Source: Oscillospiraceae bacterium (GTDB lineage Bacteria > Bacillota_A > Clostridia > Oscillospirales > Oscillospiraceae). Taken from it: a stretch of 26,557 nt of DNA. The notes under the pieces are model-generated. The model searched no databases. It saw nothing but the letters and a program-made list of their open reading frames with translations, and had not been told where the DNA came from. Positions 7,045 to 15,416 of this stretch are shown here, one piece after another. Position 1 is the first letter of the stretch; each line of letters starts with the position of its first letter. Location of the stretch: the NCBI GenBank assembly GCA_017545325.1, contig JAFWOX010000062.1:1-26557 (forward strand), written 5' to 3'. The position numbers and the translations under genes were made by a program.

Positions 7045-7057
7045 CGATGAACTCTCC

Positions 7058-7912
7058 TCAATCCGGCAGAGAGGCGTTCATGGCCGCCAGCAGGCGGTCC
7101 AGATCCTCGTTGCCGTAGTATTCGATCTCCAGCTTGCCCCGGCGCTTTCCCTCCACGATGCGCACCTTCCGGTTCCAATGGCTGCCCAGCCTTTCCTCCA
7201 GGTCGCGCACATAGATGCTGCGGGGCGATTCCTTTTTCTTCTTCGGAGAGGCTTTCTTCCGTCTGATCAGCTCTTCCGTCTGCCGGACGCTCAGCTCCTC
7301 CTTTACCACCAGCTCTGCCGCCCGGCAGATGGATTCCTCGTCCCCCAGGGCCAGCAGCGCCCGGGCATGGCCTGCGGTGAGACTTCCCTCCTCCAGCATG
7401 GCCAGCACCGGCTCCGGCAGGCTCAGCAGGCGCAGCGCATTGGCCACGGCGGGCCGGGAAAAGCCCACCTGCTCCGCCGCCGCCTCCTGGGTCAGCCCAT
7501 AGTCCCTCATGAGGCTGTTCAGGCCCTTGGCCTGCTCCACCGGATTCAGGTCCTGCCGCTGAAGATTTTCCACCAGGGCCAGCACCTTGGCGGCGCGATC
7601 ATCCGCCTCCAGGACCCGGGCGGGGATCGTATCCAGGCCCGCCTCCCGGGCGGCCCGCCAGCGCCGCTCCCCGGCGATGATCTGATAATAGCCGCCCCCC
7701 AGGGCCCGGACGGCGATGGGCTGCAGCACGCCATGCTGCCGGATGGAATCCGCCAGGTCCTCCAGGGCCTCGGGCTCGAAGCGCTCCCGGGGCTGATCCG
7801 CCGCCGGCTCCACCTTGCTGAGGGGCAGGTTCAGAAGCCCCGCGCCCTCCTTCCGTTCCGCATCCCCGCCGAACAGGGCGTCCAGGCCGCTGCCCAGTCC
7901 TTTCTTTGCCAT
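7058..7912 (-). CDS. parB: Chromosome-partitioning protein ParB (Spo0J)
   Basis: ParB is a CTP-dependent DNA clamp that loads at parS, spreads, and recruits SMC and ParA for origin segregation; in spore formers it also links to sporulation. The 284-residue protein has the N-terminal CTP-binding fold with GERRWRA, the ENLQRQDLNPVEQA segment, a central helix-turn-helix (TQEAAAEQVGFSRPAVANAL) and a basic linker leading to the C-terminal dimer domain. The ATG at 7912 is separated from the parA stop by one base, and GGGAGG lies inside the end of parA, so translation is probably coupled. Two matching parS sites are found upstream of parA. Confidence 0.97.
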   Translation of the reverse strand: MAKKGLGSGLDALFGGDAERKEGAGLLNLPLSKVEPAADQPRERFEPEALEDLADSIRQHGVLQPIAVRALGGGYYQIIAGERRWRAAREAGLDTIPARVLEADDRAAKVLALVENLQRQDLNPVEQAKGLNSLMRDYGLTQEAAAEQVGFSRPAVANALRLLSLPEPVLAMLEEGSLTAGHARALLALGDEESICRAAELVVKEELSVRQTEELIRRKKASPKKKKESPRSIYVRDLEERLGSHWNRKVRIVEGKRRGKLEIEYYGNEDLDRLLAAMNASLPD

Positions 7913-7913
7913 A

Positions 7914-8684
7914 TCAGCCACCTCCCTTCGGATTCCGCGCGACCAGCTCCCTGGCCAGCTCCCGGTAGGCTTCCGCCCCCCTTGAGCTTTTGTCGTAGCG
8001 GAGAACGGGCATCCCGTGGCTCGGGGCCTCGCTGAGCCGCACATTCCTGGGGATGGCCGTCCTGAAAACCGATTGCTTCATGTGTTTCTTTACCGCGTTG
8101 GCCACCTGAAGGCTCAGGTTCGTCCTGCCGTCGAACATGGTAAGCACGACGCCCTCCAGCTCCAGAGCCGGATTCAGGGTGCGCCGCACCATTCTGATCG
8201 TCCCCATCAGCTCGCTGAGCCCCTCCAGGGCAAGATACTCGCATTGCACCGGGACGAGGATGGAGTCCGCCGCGCAGAGGGCGTTCAGGGTGAGGAGCTC
8301 CAACAGGGCGGGACAGTCCACAAAGAGATAATCGTATGCGGACTTTACGGACGCCAGCGCATCCCGAAGGACGAATTCCCGCCGCTCCTTCTCCCCCAAA
8401 AGCAGGCCGGAGCCGAACAGGTCCTTGTTGCAGGGGATCACGTCCCCGTAGGGCGTTTTATGGATGGCCTTTTCCGCAGGCACCCCCTCCAGGAGCATCT
8501 GAAAGGTGTTCGGCGCGGCGTTGGCCTTGTTGATGCCCATACCGGAGGTACTGTGGCCCTGGGGGTCACAGTCCACGATCAGGACGCGCAGGCCCAGATC
8601 ATGGAGAGCGCAGCAGAGGTTCACGCAGGTGGTGGTTTTCCCCACTCCGCCCTTTTGGTTGAATAATGCGATCGTCTTTCCCAT
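7914..8684 (-). CDS. parA: Chromosome-partitioning ATPase ParA (Soj)
   Basis: ParA is a deviant Walker ATPase that binds DNA as an ATP dimer and positions ParB-parS complexes; in Bacillus it also modulates DnaA. The Walker A loop KGGVGKTT is at residues 11-18, preceded by the usual signature of the family, and the IVDCDPQG segment follows. The switch region reads VDCPALLELLT, where many homologues have DCPPSLGLLT, a small deviation. The 256-residue length is normal. The ATG at 8684 has no ribosome-binding site and lies only about three bases after the expected transcription start, so the mRNA may be leaderless. A TTG at 8705 would add seven residues but lies within the promoter. Confidence 0.96.
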   Translation of the reverse strand: MGKTIALFNQKGGVGKTTTCVNLCCALHDLGLRVLIVDCDPQGHSTSGMGINKANAAPNTFQMLLEGVPAEKAIHKTPYGDVIPCNKDLFGSGLLLGEKERREFVLRDALASVKSAYDYLFVDCPALLELLTLNALCAADSILVPVQCEYLALEGLSELMGTIRMVRRTLNPALELEGVVLTMFDGRTNLSLQVANAVKKHMKQSVFRTAIPRNVRLSEAPSHGMPVLRYDKSSRGAEAYRELARELVARNPKGGG

Positions 8685-8693
8685 AATGAAAAC

Positions 8694-8722
8694 AGTATAG
8701 CCCAATGCCCCGCAGATTTCAA
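8694..8722 (-). promoter_or_regulatory. parA promoter
   Basis: Minus-strand TTGAAA (8722-8717), a 17-base spacer and TATACT (8699-8694). With a start 6-7 bases beyond the -10 the transcript begins at about 8687, three bases before the parA ATG. It drives parA-parB-serS and probably the rest of the operon. Confidence 0.75.
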
Positions 8723-8746
8723 CGGGGCGGGGGGAAATTTTCCCGA

Positions 8747-8762
8747 TGTTTCCCGTGAAACA
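8747..8762. promoter_or_regulatory. parS: parS-like site, one mismatch
   Basis: TGTTTCCCGTGAAACA matches the parS consensus at 15 of 16 positions (C for A at position 7). It lies 25 bases upstream of the parA -35 box, so ParB bound here could also touch parA expression. Confidence 0.8.
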
Positions 8763-8803
8763 TTTTGTTTTTCGGCTGCGGGTCCCGCCCGTTCCCTTCC
8801 GAT

Positions 8804-8819
8804 TGTTTCACGTGAAACA
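8804..8819. promoter_or_regulatory. parS: Perfect parS site
   Basis: TGTTTCACGTGAAACA is the exact palindromic parS consensus known from Bacillus and many other bacteria. It lies in the divergent region between parA and the nitroreductase gene, about 9 kb from oriC, and serves as a ParB loading site. Confidence 0.97.
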
Positions 8820-8838
8820 GCCTTCCGCCGCTTTCCCC

Positions 8839-8867
8839 TTGCAATTGCCCACTTCTCTTGGTATACT
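8839..8867 (+). promoter_or_regulatory. Nitroreductase gene promoter
   Basis: TTGCAA (8839-8844), 17-base spacer, TATACT (8862-8867) with TGG in front (extended -10). The leader to the ATG at 8905 would be about 31 bases and carries AAGGAGGT at 8890-8897. Confidence 0.8.
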
Positions 8868-8904
8868 GCGGACAGAACAATATATCGTTAAGGAGGTATT
8901 ATTC

Positions 8905-9435
8905 ATGAATCCGACTCAAAAGGATATTCTGGAGCGGCGGAGCATCCGCAAGTATAAGTCCGACCCGGTGCCGGAGGAGCTGATCCAGGCCGTTGTGGAC
9001 GCCGGCCTCTGGGGGCCTACCGCCCGGAATGAGCAGGAGATCCGGATCGTCTGTCTCCGGGATCCCGCTCTGCGGAAGCAGCTGCGGGAGGACTTTACCG
9101 CCGCGGGCGGCCGTACCGCCCGGCCGCTGCCCTTCGACTATGAAGCCCCCGTGTTCTTCTTCCTCTTCGGACCCAAGGCCTTCCCCTATACGGAGATGGA
9201 CACCGGCATCGTGGCGGAGAATATGTGCCTGGCCGCCCAGTCCCTGGGCCTGGGCACGGTGATGATCGGCTGCATCCGGGACTTTATGCGCTCCGAGGCC
9301 GGCGCGCCCTGGCGGGAGAGACTGGGCATCGGCGAAGAAGATATCTTCACCCTGGGTCTCTGCCTGGGCTGGCCGGAGGGGGAAGCCAAGGCGCCTCCCC
9401 GGAAAGAGGGCAGATATACGGAGCTGAAGGGATAA
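8905..9435 (+). CDS. Nitroreductase-family flavoprotein
   Basis: Members are FMN-dependent, usually dimeric cytoplasmic oxidoreductases that use NAD(P)H. The 176-residue protein begins with the family FMN-phosphate motif RRSIRKYK (about residues 11-18), then has the GLWGPTARNEQ segment and, in the C-terminal half, NMCLAAQSLGLGTVMIG and LGLCLGWPEG, all typical. Its natural substrate cannot be told; flavin, quinone or nitro compounds are options. The start at 8905 is fixed by the strong AAGGAGGT eight bases upstream. It is a single-gene unit, divergent from parA and ending at a hairpin shared with the XRE gene. Its direction runs against the leftward replication fork. Confidence 0.92.
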   Translation: MNPTQKDILERRSIRKYKSDPVPEELIQAVVDAGLWGPTARNEQEIRIVCLRDPALRKQLREDFTAAGGRTARPLPFDYEAPVFFFLFGPKAFPYTEMDTGIVAENMCLAAQSLGLGTVMIGCIRDFMRSEAGAPWRERLGIGEEDIFTLGLCLGWPEGEAKAPPRKEGRYTELKG

Positions 9436-9472
9436 GCTGGGGCTTCCGGGAAGCCTCCGGGCATTCCGAAGC

Positions 9473-9510
9473 AAAAAAAGCGCCGGCCGGGTTTGTTGCC
9501 CGGCCGGCGC
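9473..9510 (-). terminator. Intrinsic terminator of the XRE regulator gene
   Basis: A perfect 12-bp stem (GCGCCGGCCGGG at 9480-9491, its complement at 9499-9510) with a 7-base loop. On the minus strand it is followed by seven T residues (9479-9473). The plus-strand side has only scattered T residues, so it is a weaker terminator for the nitroreductase gene. Confidence 0.92.
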
Positions 9511-9520
9511 ATACTATTTA

Positions 9521-9901
9521 TTATTCCTCAACGCGAGTTTGGTTCTTTAGCATTTCCTGGTATGCTTTGATCATCTCCGTGCGGACCGTGACGTTATAAT
9601 CCGGGGGGATATTCTCATCCTTCCCCTGGACAAACTGCAGATACCGGGGGCCCAGGATATTGTTGGCAAAGATATACTCCTTGCTGCGGCGGTTCACGGT
9701 ACAGATGAACATAATGGCGTTCAGATGCAGCCAGGTCATTTGGACCTTGCCGCTTTCGATCTGGGAGATCGTCACCCGGCTCAGCCCGGTGAGGTTGCCC
9801 AAATCGGCCTGGGTGAGGCTCAGCAGCTTGCGGATCTTGGGCAGATGCGCGGTCATCTCCTCGCACATCGCCTTTTTTTCGGCAGCGGAAAGCTCGACCA
9901 T
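9521..9901 (-). CDS. XRE-family helix-turn-helix regulator
   Basis: The 126-residue protein has a Cro/CI-type helix-turn-helix at about residues 23-60 (KIRKLLSLTQADLGNLTGLSRVTISQIESGK), near-perfect for the fold. The C-terminal half (about 75-126) has no domain I recognise and contains YIFANNILGPRYLQFVQG. The ATG at 9901 follows AAAGGAG eight bases upstream; an ATG eight codons earlier lacks a site. It is not part of the gyrase operon: a strong promoter of its own lies 124 bases upstream, leaving a leader of about 117 bases. Its target is unknown. The surrounding intergenic DNA is more A/T-rich than the neighbours, which may hint at later arrival. Confidence 0.88.
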   Translation of the reverse strand: MVELSAAEKKAMCEEMTAHLPKIRKLLSLTQADLGNLTGLSRVTISQIESGKVQMTWLHLNAIMFICTVNRRSKEYIFANNILGPRYLQFVQGKDENIPPDYNVTVRTEMIKAYQEMLKNQTRVEE

Positions 9902-10024
9902 ATTTTTTCTCCTTTCGCAATCCATACGCCTCAGCCCAGGGGATCGGGTAAACTCCGGGAGTCCTCGTATGTTATCCTCTTTTGCATTATTACGTTAAAA
10001 CGCGAAACTCATGCTTGCTGGAGC

Positions 10025-10053
10025 ATTATATCAGGGGTTTTCCTATATTGCAA
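10025..10053 (-). promoter_or_regulatory. XRE regulator gene promoter
   Basis: Minus-strand TTGCAA (10053-10048), 17-base spacer and a consensus TATAAT (10030-10025) with TG one base in front. It is among the best promoters in the window. The 117-base leader that follows contains a short palindrome around 9953-9965 but no recognised riboswitch. No terminator is seen between rnhA and this promoter. Confidence 0.85.
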
Positions 10054-10113
10054 GCGATTTTACGGGAAAAATATGCATTAATTGCCATGTAAATGTGAAC
10101 TTTTTGCAAACAT

Positions 10114-10614
10114 TCATTCCGGCTGTGCTTTTTTCCCCTTTCCCTCTTCCTCCGCCGCGCCGATGTTCTCCGGCGGCGCCAGGAATCTGCGGCTCTCCGC
10201 CACGGCCAGCGCGTCGCAGCGGGCGTTCAGGGGATCCTCGGCATGGCCCTTCACCCAGCGCAGCTCCGTCCGGTGCCGGTCCAGGAGCTCCAGCAGCTCC
10301 GCCCAGAGCTCCGGGTTCTTGGCCGGCTCCTTCTTCGTCCGCATCCAGCCCCGGCTCTGCCAGCTCCTGGCCCAGCCCAGGTTCACCGCGTCCACCAGAT
10401 AGCGGGAGTCGCTGTACAGCGTGACGGCGCAGGGCTCCCGGAGGGCCTTCAGCCCCTGTATGGCTGCGGTGAGCTCCATCCGGTTATTGGTGGTCTTCGC
10501 CTCGCCGCCGGACAGGACTTTTTCCCGGCTGCCGTAGCGGAGGATGGCCGCCCAGCCCCCGGGGCCGGGGTTTCCGCTGCAGGCGCCGTCCGTATAGATC
10601 GAAACCGCCTTCAT
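10114..10614 (-). CDS. rnhA: Ribonuclease HI
   Basis: RNase HI cuts the RNA strand of RNA:DNA hybrids, clearing R-loops and primer remnants. All four metal-binding acids are visible: D9 in YTDGACSGNPGPGG, E47 in RMELTAA, D69 in YSDSRYL and D134 in ARCDALA. The KGH motif (122-124) is present. The 166 residues are slightly longer than the classic enzyme because of a charged C-terminal tail rich in Glu and Lys. The ATG lies one base after the gyrA stop and has only a weak ribosome-binding site, so it is probably translated by coupling to gyrA. Placing rnhA last in the gyrase operon is functionally sensible, since both enzymes limit R-loops. Confidence 0.96.
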   Translation of the reverse strand: MKAVSIYTDGACSGNPGPGGWAAILRYGSREKVLSGGEAKTTNNRMELTAAIQGLKALREPCAVTLYSDSRYLVDAVNLGWARSWQSRGWMRTKKEPAKNPELWAELLELLDRHRTELRWVKGHAEDPLNARCDALAVAESRRFLAPPENIGAAEEEGKGKKAQPE

Positions 10615-10615
10615 C

Positions 10616-13135
10616 TCAGGCTTCCGGTCCGGTCTCCGGCGCCTCCCCGTTCTCCTCTTCCTCCTGCTCCGGGGCGGCGACGGTGAGGCCGATGATCCTG
10701 GCCCCCTCGGGCACGCGCATGACCCGCACGCCCTGGGCGGCACGGCTGTATACGTTCACATCGTCCGCGTTCATGCGGATGACCACCCCGTCGCTGCTCA
10801 TGAGCAGCAGGTGATCCTCCGGGGAGACCAGGGCGATGCCCGCCACCTTGCCCGTCTTCTCCGTAATGGGACAGTTCTTCAGGCCCATGCCGCCCCGATG
10901 CTGGGGCTCGCTCCCCAGGCGGCAGTATTCGCTGACCGGGGTTTTTTTGCCGCAGCCGTTTTCCGTCACCGTCAGGAGCATATCCTCCTCCCCGCAGCAC
11001 ACGGCGCCCACGCACCAGTCCCCCTCCCGGAGGCGGATGCCCCGGACGCCCGCGGCGGTGCGGCCCATGGTGCGGATCTCCGTCTCCCGGAAGCAGATGG
11101 CCTTGCCGTCATGGGTGGCGATGAGGATATAGTCCTCCCCGGAGGTATTCAGCACGGCGATGAGCTCGTCCTCCTCATCCAGGGTGAGGGCCCGGATCCC
11201 CACGTTCTTCAGGTTTTTCAGCTCCTCGAAGCGCATACGCTTCACGGTGCCCTTCCGGGTGACGAGGGTGAGGAAGCGGTCCGGGGGCATTTCCGCCATA
11301 TGCAGACCGGCGGAAAGGGTCTCCCCCGGCTCCACGGGGATAAGGTTCACGATATTGGTGCCCTTGGCGGTCCTGCCCGCCTCGGGGATGACGTAGCCCT
11401 TGCGCAGGAATACCCGGCCCCGGTTGGTGAAGAGCAGCAGCAGATCATGGGTGGAGGCGGTGAAGATGGAGTCCACGCTGTCCTCCTCCTTGGTGGTCAT
11501 GCCCGTGACGCCCTTGCCGCCCCGCTTCTGCACCCGATAGGTCTCCGCGGGGATGCGCTTGATGTAGCCCGCCCGGGAGATGGTGAAGACGCAGAGCTCC
11601 TCTTCGATCAGGTCCTCGATATCGATCTCGTCCTCCACGTCCTGGATCTCCGTGCGCCGGTCGTCCCCATACTTGTCCCGGATGGCGCTGAGCTCGTCCT
11701 TCAGCACGTCCCGGAGCATCTCCTTGCTGCCCAGGAGGCGGCGGTAATAGTCGATGCGCTCCTCCAGCTCCTTGTACTCCGCCGCCAGCTTTTCCCGGTC
11801 CAGGCCCTGGAGCTGCTTCAGGCGCATATCCAGGATGGCCTGGGCCTGGACGTCGTCCAGGCCGAAGCGCTCCATGAGCTTCTCCTTCGCGTCGTCATAG
11901 GCGGTGCGGATGATGTGGATGACCTCGTCGATATGATCCTGGGCGATGAGCAGGCCCTCCAGCAGATGGGCCCGCTCCTGGGCCTTGCGCAGATCGAAGC
12001 GGGTGCGCCGGAGGATCAGCTCCTCCTGGAAGGCGATATACTCCTCCAGCATTTCCTTCAGGGTCAGCACCTTGGGCTGACTCTGGTCGTTCACCAGGGC
12101 CAGCATGATGATGGAGAAGTTGCTCTGGAGCTGGGTCTGGGCATAGAGGCGGTTCAGCACCACCTGGGGATTTGCGTCCCGCTTCAGCTCGATGACGATG
12201 CGCATGCCGTTCCGGTCCGACTCGTCCCGGAGGTCGCTGATCCCCTCCAGCCGCTTCTCCTGCACCTGTTCCTTGATGTTTTTGATGAGCTGGCGCTTGT
12301 TCACCTGGTAGGGCAGCTCATTGACGATGATCCGGACCCGGTCCTTGTTGAATTCCTCAAATTCCGCCCGGGCCCGGACCACCACCTTGCCCTTGCCCGT
12401 GGCATAGGCGGCCCGGATGCCGGCTCTGCCCATGATGATGCCCCGGGTGGGGAAATCCGGCCCCTGGATATGGGTCATGAGCTCCGAAACCCCCGCCTCC
12501 GGATCATCCAGAAGGCAGATGACGACGTTGATGACCTCCCGCAGGTTATGGGGCGGGATGCTGGTGGCCATGCCCACGGCGATGCCGCTGGAGCCGTTCA
12601 CCAGCAGGTTGGGGAAGCGGCTGGGCAGCACCCGGGGCTCCTTCCGGCTCTCGTCGAAGTTGGGGTCCCAGTCCACCGTATCCTTCTCGATATCCCGGAG
12701 CATTTCATCCGCGATGCGGGACATGCGGGCCTCCGTATACCGGTAGGCGGCGGGGGGGTCCCCGTCCACGGAGCCGAAGTTGCCGTGGCCGTCGATGAGC
12801 ATATTCCGCATGGAGAAATCCTGCCCCATGCGCACCAGGGCGTCGTAGACGCTGGCGTCCCCATGGGGATGGTATTTGCCCAGCACGTCGCCCACGGCGG
12901 TGGCGCATTTCTTATAGGGGTTATTGTGGGTAAGGCCGCTTTCGTACATGGAGTACAGGATCCGCCGGTGGACGGGCTTCAGCCCGTCCCGCACGTCCGG
13001 CAGGGCCCGGCCCACGATGACCGACATGGCGTAGTCGATATAGCTGGTCTGCATCTCCCTGACCAGCTCGGATTCGGTGATGACCTGATCGGGGAACGCG
13101 ATGTCCTCCGGTTTATAGCTTCTGTTGTGTGCCAA
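10616..13135 (-). CDS. gyrA: DNA gyrase subunit A
   Basis: GyrA cuts and rejoins DNA in the ATP-driven introduction of negative supercoils. The catalytic tyrosine is Y133 in AAYRYTEARM. The GyrA box, which separates gyrase from topoisomerase IV, is present in the C-terminal domain as QKRGGKG. The 839-residue length is normal, with an acidic Glu-rich tail. In the quinolone-resistance region the sequence HGDASVYD has Ala at A94 where Escherichia coli has Ser83, while the acidic residue (D98, equivalent to D87) is kept. The start is a TTG at 13135 with AAGGAG eight bases upstream. It follows gyrB by 21 bases and precedes rnhA by one. Confidence 0.98.
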   Translation of the reverse strand: MAHNRSYKPEDIAFPDQVITESELVREMQTSYIDYAMSVIVGRALPDVRDGLKPVHRRILYSMYESGLTHNNPYKKCATAVGDVLGKYHPHGDASVYDALVRMGQDFSMRNMLIDGHGNFGSVDGDPPAAYRYTEARMSRIADEMLRDIEKDTVDWDPNFDESRKEPRVLPSRFPNLLVNGSSGIAVGMATSIPPHNLREVINVVICLLDDPEAGVSELMTHIQGPDFPTRGIIMGRAGIRAAYATGKGKVVVRARAEFEEFNKDRVRIIVNELPYQVNKRQLIKNIKEQVQEKRLEGISDLRDESDRNGMRIVIELKRDANPQVVLNRLYAQTQLQSNFSIIMLALVNDQSQPKVLTLKEMLEEYIAFQEELILRRTRFDLRKAQERAHLLEGLLIAQDHIDEVIHIIRTAYDDAKEKLMERFGLDDVQAQAILDMRLKQLQGLDREKLAAEYKELEERIDYYRRLLGSKEMLRDVLKDELSAIRDKYGDDRRTEIQDVEDEIDIEDLIEEELCVFTISRAGYIKRIPAETYRVQKRGGKGVTGMTTKEEDSVDSIFTASTHDLLLLFTNRGRVFLRKGYVIPEAGRTAKGTNIVNLIPVEPGETLSAGLHMAEMPPDRFLTLVTRKGTVKRMRFEELKNLKNVGIRALTLDEEDELIAVLNTSGEDYILIATHDGKAICFRETEIRTMGRTAAGVRGIRLREGDWCVGAVCCGEEDMLLTVTENGCGKKTPVSEYCRLGSEPQHRGGMGLKNCPITEKTGKVAGIALVSPEDHLLLMSSDGVVIRMNADDVNVYSRAAQGVRVMRVPEGARIIGLTVAAPEQEEEENGEAPETGPEA

Positions 13136-13156
13136 AGTCCTCGCTCCTTCCCCTGC

Positions 13157-15118
13157 TTAAATATCCAGATTGCTCACGTATTTGGCGTTCGTCTCGATCC
13201 AGGCCCGGCGGGGCTCCACCTCCTCCCCCATCAGGAGGGAGAAGATCTGGTCGGTCTGGATGGCGTCCCCCAGGGTGATGCGCCGCAGGGTGCGCCGCTC
13301 CGGGTCCATGGTGGTCTCCCAGAGCTCATCCTTGCTCATTTCGCCCAGACCCTTGTACCGGGAGATCTCGATCTTCGCGTTGGGGTTATCCCCCCGCATT
13401 TCGGCAGATACCTTGTCCCGCTCCTCGTCGGAGTAGGCTACCCGCTGGGTCTTGCCCCGGGTGAGCTTGTACAGGGGCGGCACGGCGGAGTAGACATAGC
13501 CGTTTTCGATCAGCGGGCGCATATAGCGGAAGAAGAAGGTGAGGAGCAGGGTGCGGATATGGCTGCCGTCCACATCGGCGTCCGCCATGATGATGACCTT
13601 GTGGTACCGGAGCTTCTCCAGGTTGAAGTCCTCCCCGATCCCGGCGCCCAGGGCGGTGATGACCGGCTGGAGCTTTTCGTTCTTATAGATCTTGTCCGCC
13701 CGGGCCTTTTCCACGTTCAGCATCTTGCCCCACATGGACAGGATGGCCTGGAAGCGGGAATCCCGTCCCTGGATGGCGGAGCCCCCTACGGAGTCCCCCT
13801 CCACGATATAGATCTCGCACAGGGCGGGGTCCTTCTCGTTGCAGTCCTGCAGCTTCTCCGGCATCCCGCCGGACTCCAGGCCGCTCTTGTTGCGGATGCT
13901 CTCCCTGGCCTTCCGGGCGGCCTCCCGGGCCCGGGAAGCGGTGAGGGCCTTGTCCATCACCGTGCGCCCCACCTGGGGGTTTTCCTCCAGAAATTCCGTG
14001 AGCTTCTCCTGCAGGATGCCGTCCACCAGGGTGCGCATTTCGCTGTTGCCCAGCTTATCCTTGGTCTGTCCCTCGAATTGGGGATTCGTGAGCTTTACGG
14101 AGATGACCGCGGTCATGCCCTCCCGGCAGTCCTCGCCGGAGAGGCTTTCCCCCTCCTTCAGCAGGCCGGTCTTTTTTCCGTAGGCGTTGATCACCCGGGT
14201 AAGGGCGGTCTTGAAGCCCGTCTCGTGCATGCCGCCCCCGGGGGTATGGATATTATTGGCAAACGAGTCGATGACCTCGTTGTAGCTGTCGTTCCACTGG
14301 AGGGCGATTTCCGCCTCGCTGTCCTCCCGGACGCCGGAAACATAGATCACGTCCGGGTGCAGAGGCTGCTTCGCCCGGTTCAGATAGGTGACGAACTCCC
14401 GGATGCCGCCCTCGTAGCACATGGAGTCCCGCCGGGCCTCCTCCGGGAGCTGGGCGCTTTCCGGCCGTTCATCGGCGATGGAGATGCGCAGGCCCGCGTT
14501 CAGGAAGGCCTGCTCCCGCATACGCACATGGAGGGTTTCATAGTCATATACCGTATCCTCGAACATCTGAGGATCCGGCTTGAAGCGGACGGTGGTGCCG
14601 GTGCGGTCCGTCTCCCCGACAACGGTCATATCCTGGAGCTTGTCCCCCCGGCTGAACTTCATCCGGTAGATCCTTCCGCCCCGGTGGACCTCCACCTCCA
14701 GCCATTCGGAAAGGGCGTTCACCACGCTGGCGCCCACGCCGTGGAGGCCGCCGGAGACCTTGTAGCCCCCGCCGCCGAACTTCCCGCCGGCATGGAGCAC
14801 GGTGTAGACCACCTCCAGGGCGGGCTTCCCCGTCTGCTCCTGTACGTCCACGGGGATGCCCCGGCCGTCATCCTCCACCCGGATCACATTTCCCGCCTCG
14901 ATGGTCACCGTAATATGGTGACAGAAGCCCGCCAGGGCCTCGTCGATGGCGTTGTCCACGATCTCGTACACCAGGTGGTGCAGACCGCTGGCGCTGGTGG
15001 AGCCGATGTACATGCCCGGACGAAGACGAACCGCCTCCAGACCCTCCAATACCTGGATCTGCGAGGCGTCGTAGGCTTCCGCATTCCGGTTTACTTCCGT
15101 TTCCTTGTTGAAATCCAT
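13157..15118 (-). CDS. gyrB: DNA gyrase subunit B
   Basis: GyrB supplies the ATPase and the TOPRIM metal site of gyrase. The GHKL ATP-binding segments [20 protein letters not shown] and [14 protein letters not shown] are intact, and the TOPRIM acids are seen in EGDS and [11 protein letters not shown]. The usual EGDSAGGSAKQGRD reads [14 protein letters not shown], and LPLRGKILN reads LSMWGKMLN, so the quinolone-facing loop deviates from the textbook form. The Trp variant is, from memory, common in some clostridial families. The 653-residue length is normal. The ATG follows AGGGAG six bases upstream and remB ends 13 bases before. Its place beside gyrA and oriC supports gyrase over ParE. Confidence 0.97.
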   Translation of the reverse strand: MDFNKETEVNRNAEAYDASQIQVLEGLEAVRLRPGMYIGSTSASGLHHLVYEIVDNAIDEALAGFCHHITVTIEAGNVIRVEDDGRGIPVDVQEQTGKPALEVVYTVLHAGGKFGGGGYKVSGGLHGVGASVVNALSEWLEVEVHRGGRIYRMKFSRGDKLQDMTVVGETDRTGTTVRFKPDPQMFEDTVYDYETLHVRMREQAFLNAGLRISIADERPESAQLPEEARRDSMCYEGGIREFVTYLNRAKQPLHPDVIYVSGVREDSEAEIALQWNDSYNEVIDSFANNIHTPGGGMHETGFKTALTRVINAYGKKTGLLKEGESLSGEDCREGMTAVISVKLTNPQFEGQTKDKLGNSEMRTLVDGILQEKLTEFLEENPQVGRTVMDKALTASRAREAARKARESIRNKSGLESGGMPEKLQDCNEKDPALCEIYIVEGDSVGGSAIQGRDSRFQAILSMWGKMLNVEKARADKIYKNEKLQPVITALGAGIGEDFNLEKLRYHKVIIMADADVDGSHIRTLLLTFFFRYMRPLIENGYVYSAVPPLYKLTRGKTQRVAYSDEERDKVSAEMRGDNPNAKIEISRYKGLGEMSKDELWETTMDPERRTLRRITLGDAIQTDQIFSLLMGEEVEPRRAWIETNAKYVSNLDI

Positions 15119-15131
15119 GAGACTCTCCCTA

Positions 15132-15416
15132 TCAGCTATTGAATATGAGCGTATTCTGGTTCCACCGCTTCAGCAGGGTGGCGGGGTTGGGCTGGGCCAG
15201 GTAGACCCTGGTGGGGGCGTGGCGCCGCCTTTCCGCGGCGCAGAGGACGAAGCTTTTGGGCAGGGCCCCGGCGGATACGTCCTCCACTCTGCCCCGTTTT
15301 TCCGCCCGGGCAAGATAGTCCCGGGTGATCCGGGTGGAGGTGCAGTTGTCCAGGTCGAAGACCCCGATCACATCGGCCTTGGAGACCACTCGATTCTGTC
15401 CTAAATAGAGGTACAT
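15132..15416 (-). CDS. remB: RemB-like DUF370 protein
   Basis: The 94-residue protein matches the small DUF370 family that lies between recF and gyrB in Bacillus (YaaB/RemB), where RemA/RemB affect biofilm-matrix gene expression. The N-terminus [21 protein letters not shown] is the typical start of the family; the middle ([16 protein letters not shown]) matches the region where homologues read TPKSIV. The start at 15416 overlaps the end of recF by 16 bases and GGAGG lies about 13 bases upstream. The role in a clostridial strict sense is not established; DNA binding similar to RemA is an inference from the family. Confidence 0.88.
   Translation of the reverse strand: MYLYLGQNRVVSKADVIGVFDLDNCTSTRITRDYLARAEKRGRVEDVSAGALPKSFVLCAAERRRHAPTRVYLAQPNPATLLKRWNQNTLIFNS

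Noticed and set aside
5116..7050. Long plus-strand open frame opposite mscL and serS
   Set aside because: Antisense shadow of two certain genes with biased composition and no recognisable motifs.
10811..15142. A very long open frame on the plus strand opposite gyrA and gyrB
   Set aside because: It is antisense to two certain genes, follows their codon pattern in a GC-rich genome, is rich in His, Gly, Asp and Val, and has no domain I recognise or ribosome-binding site.
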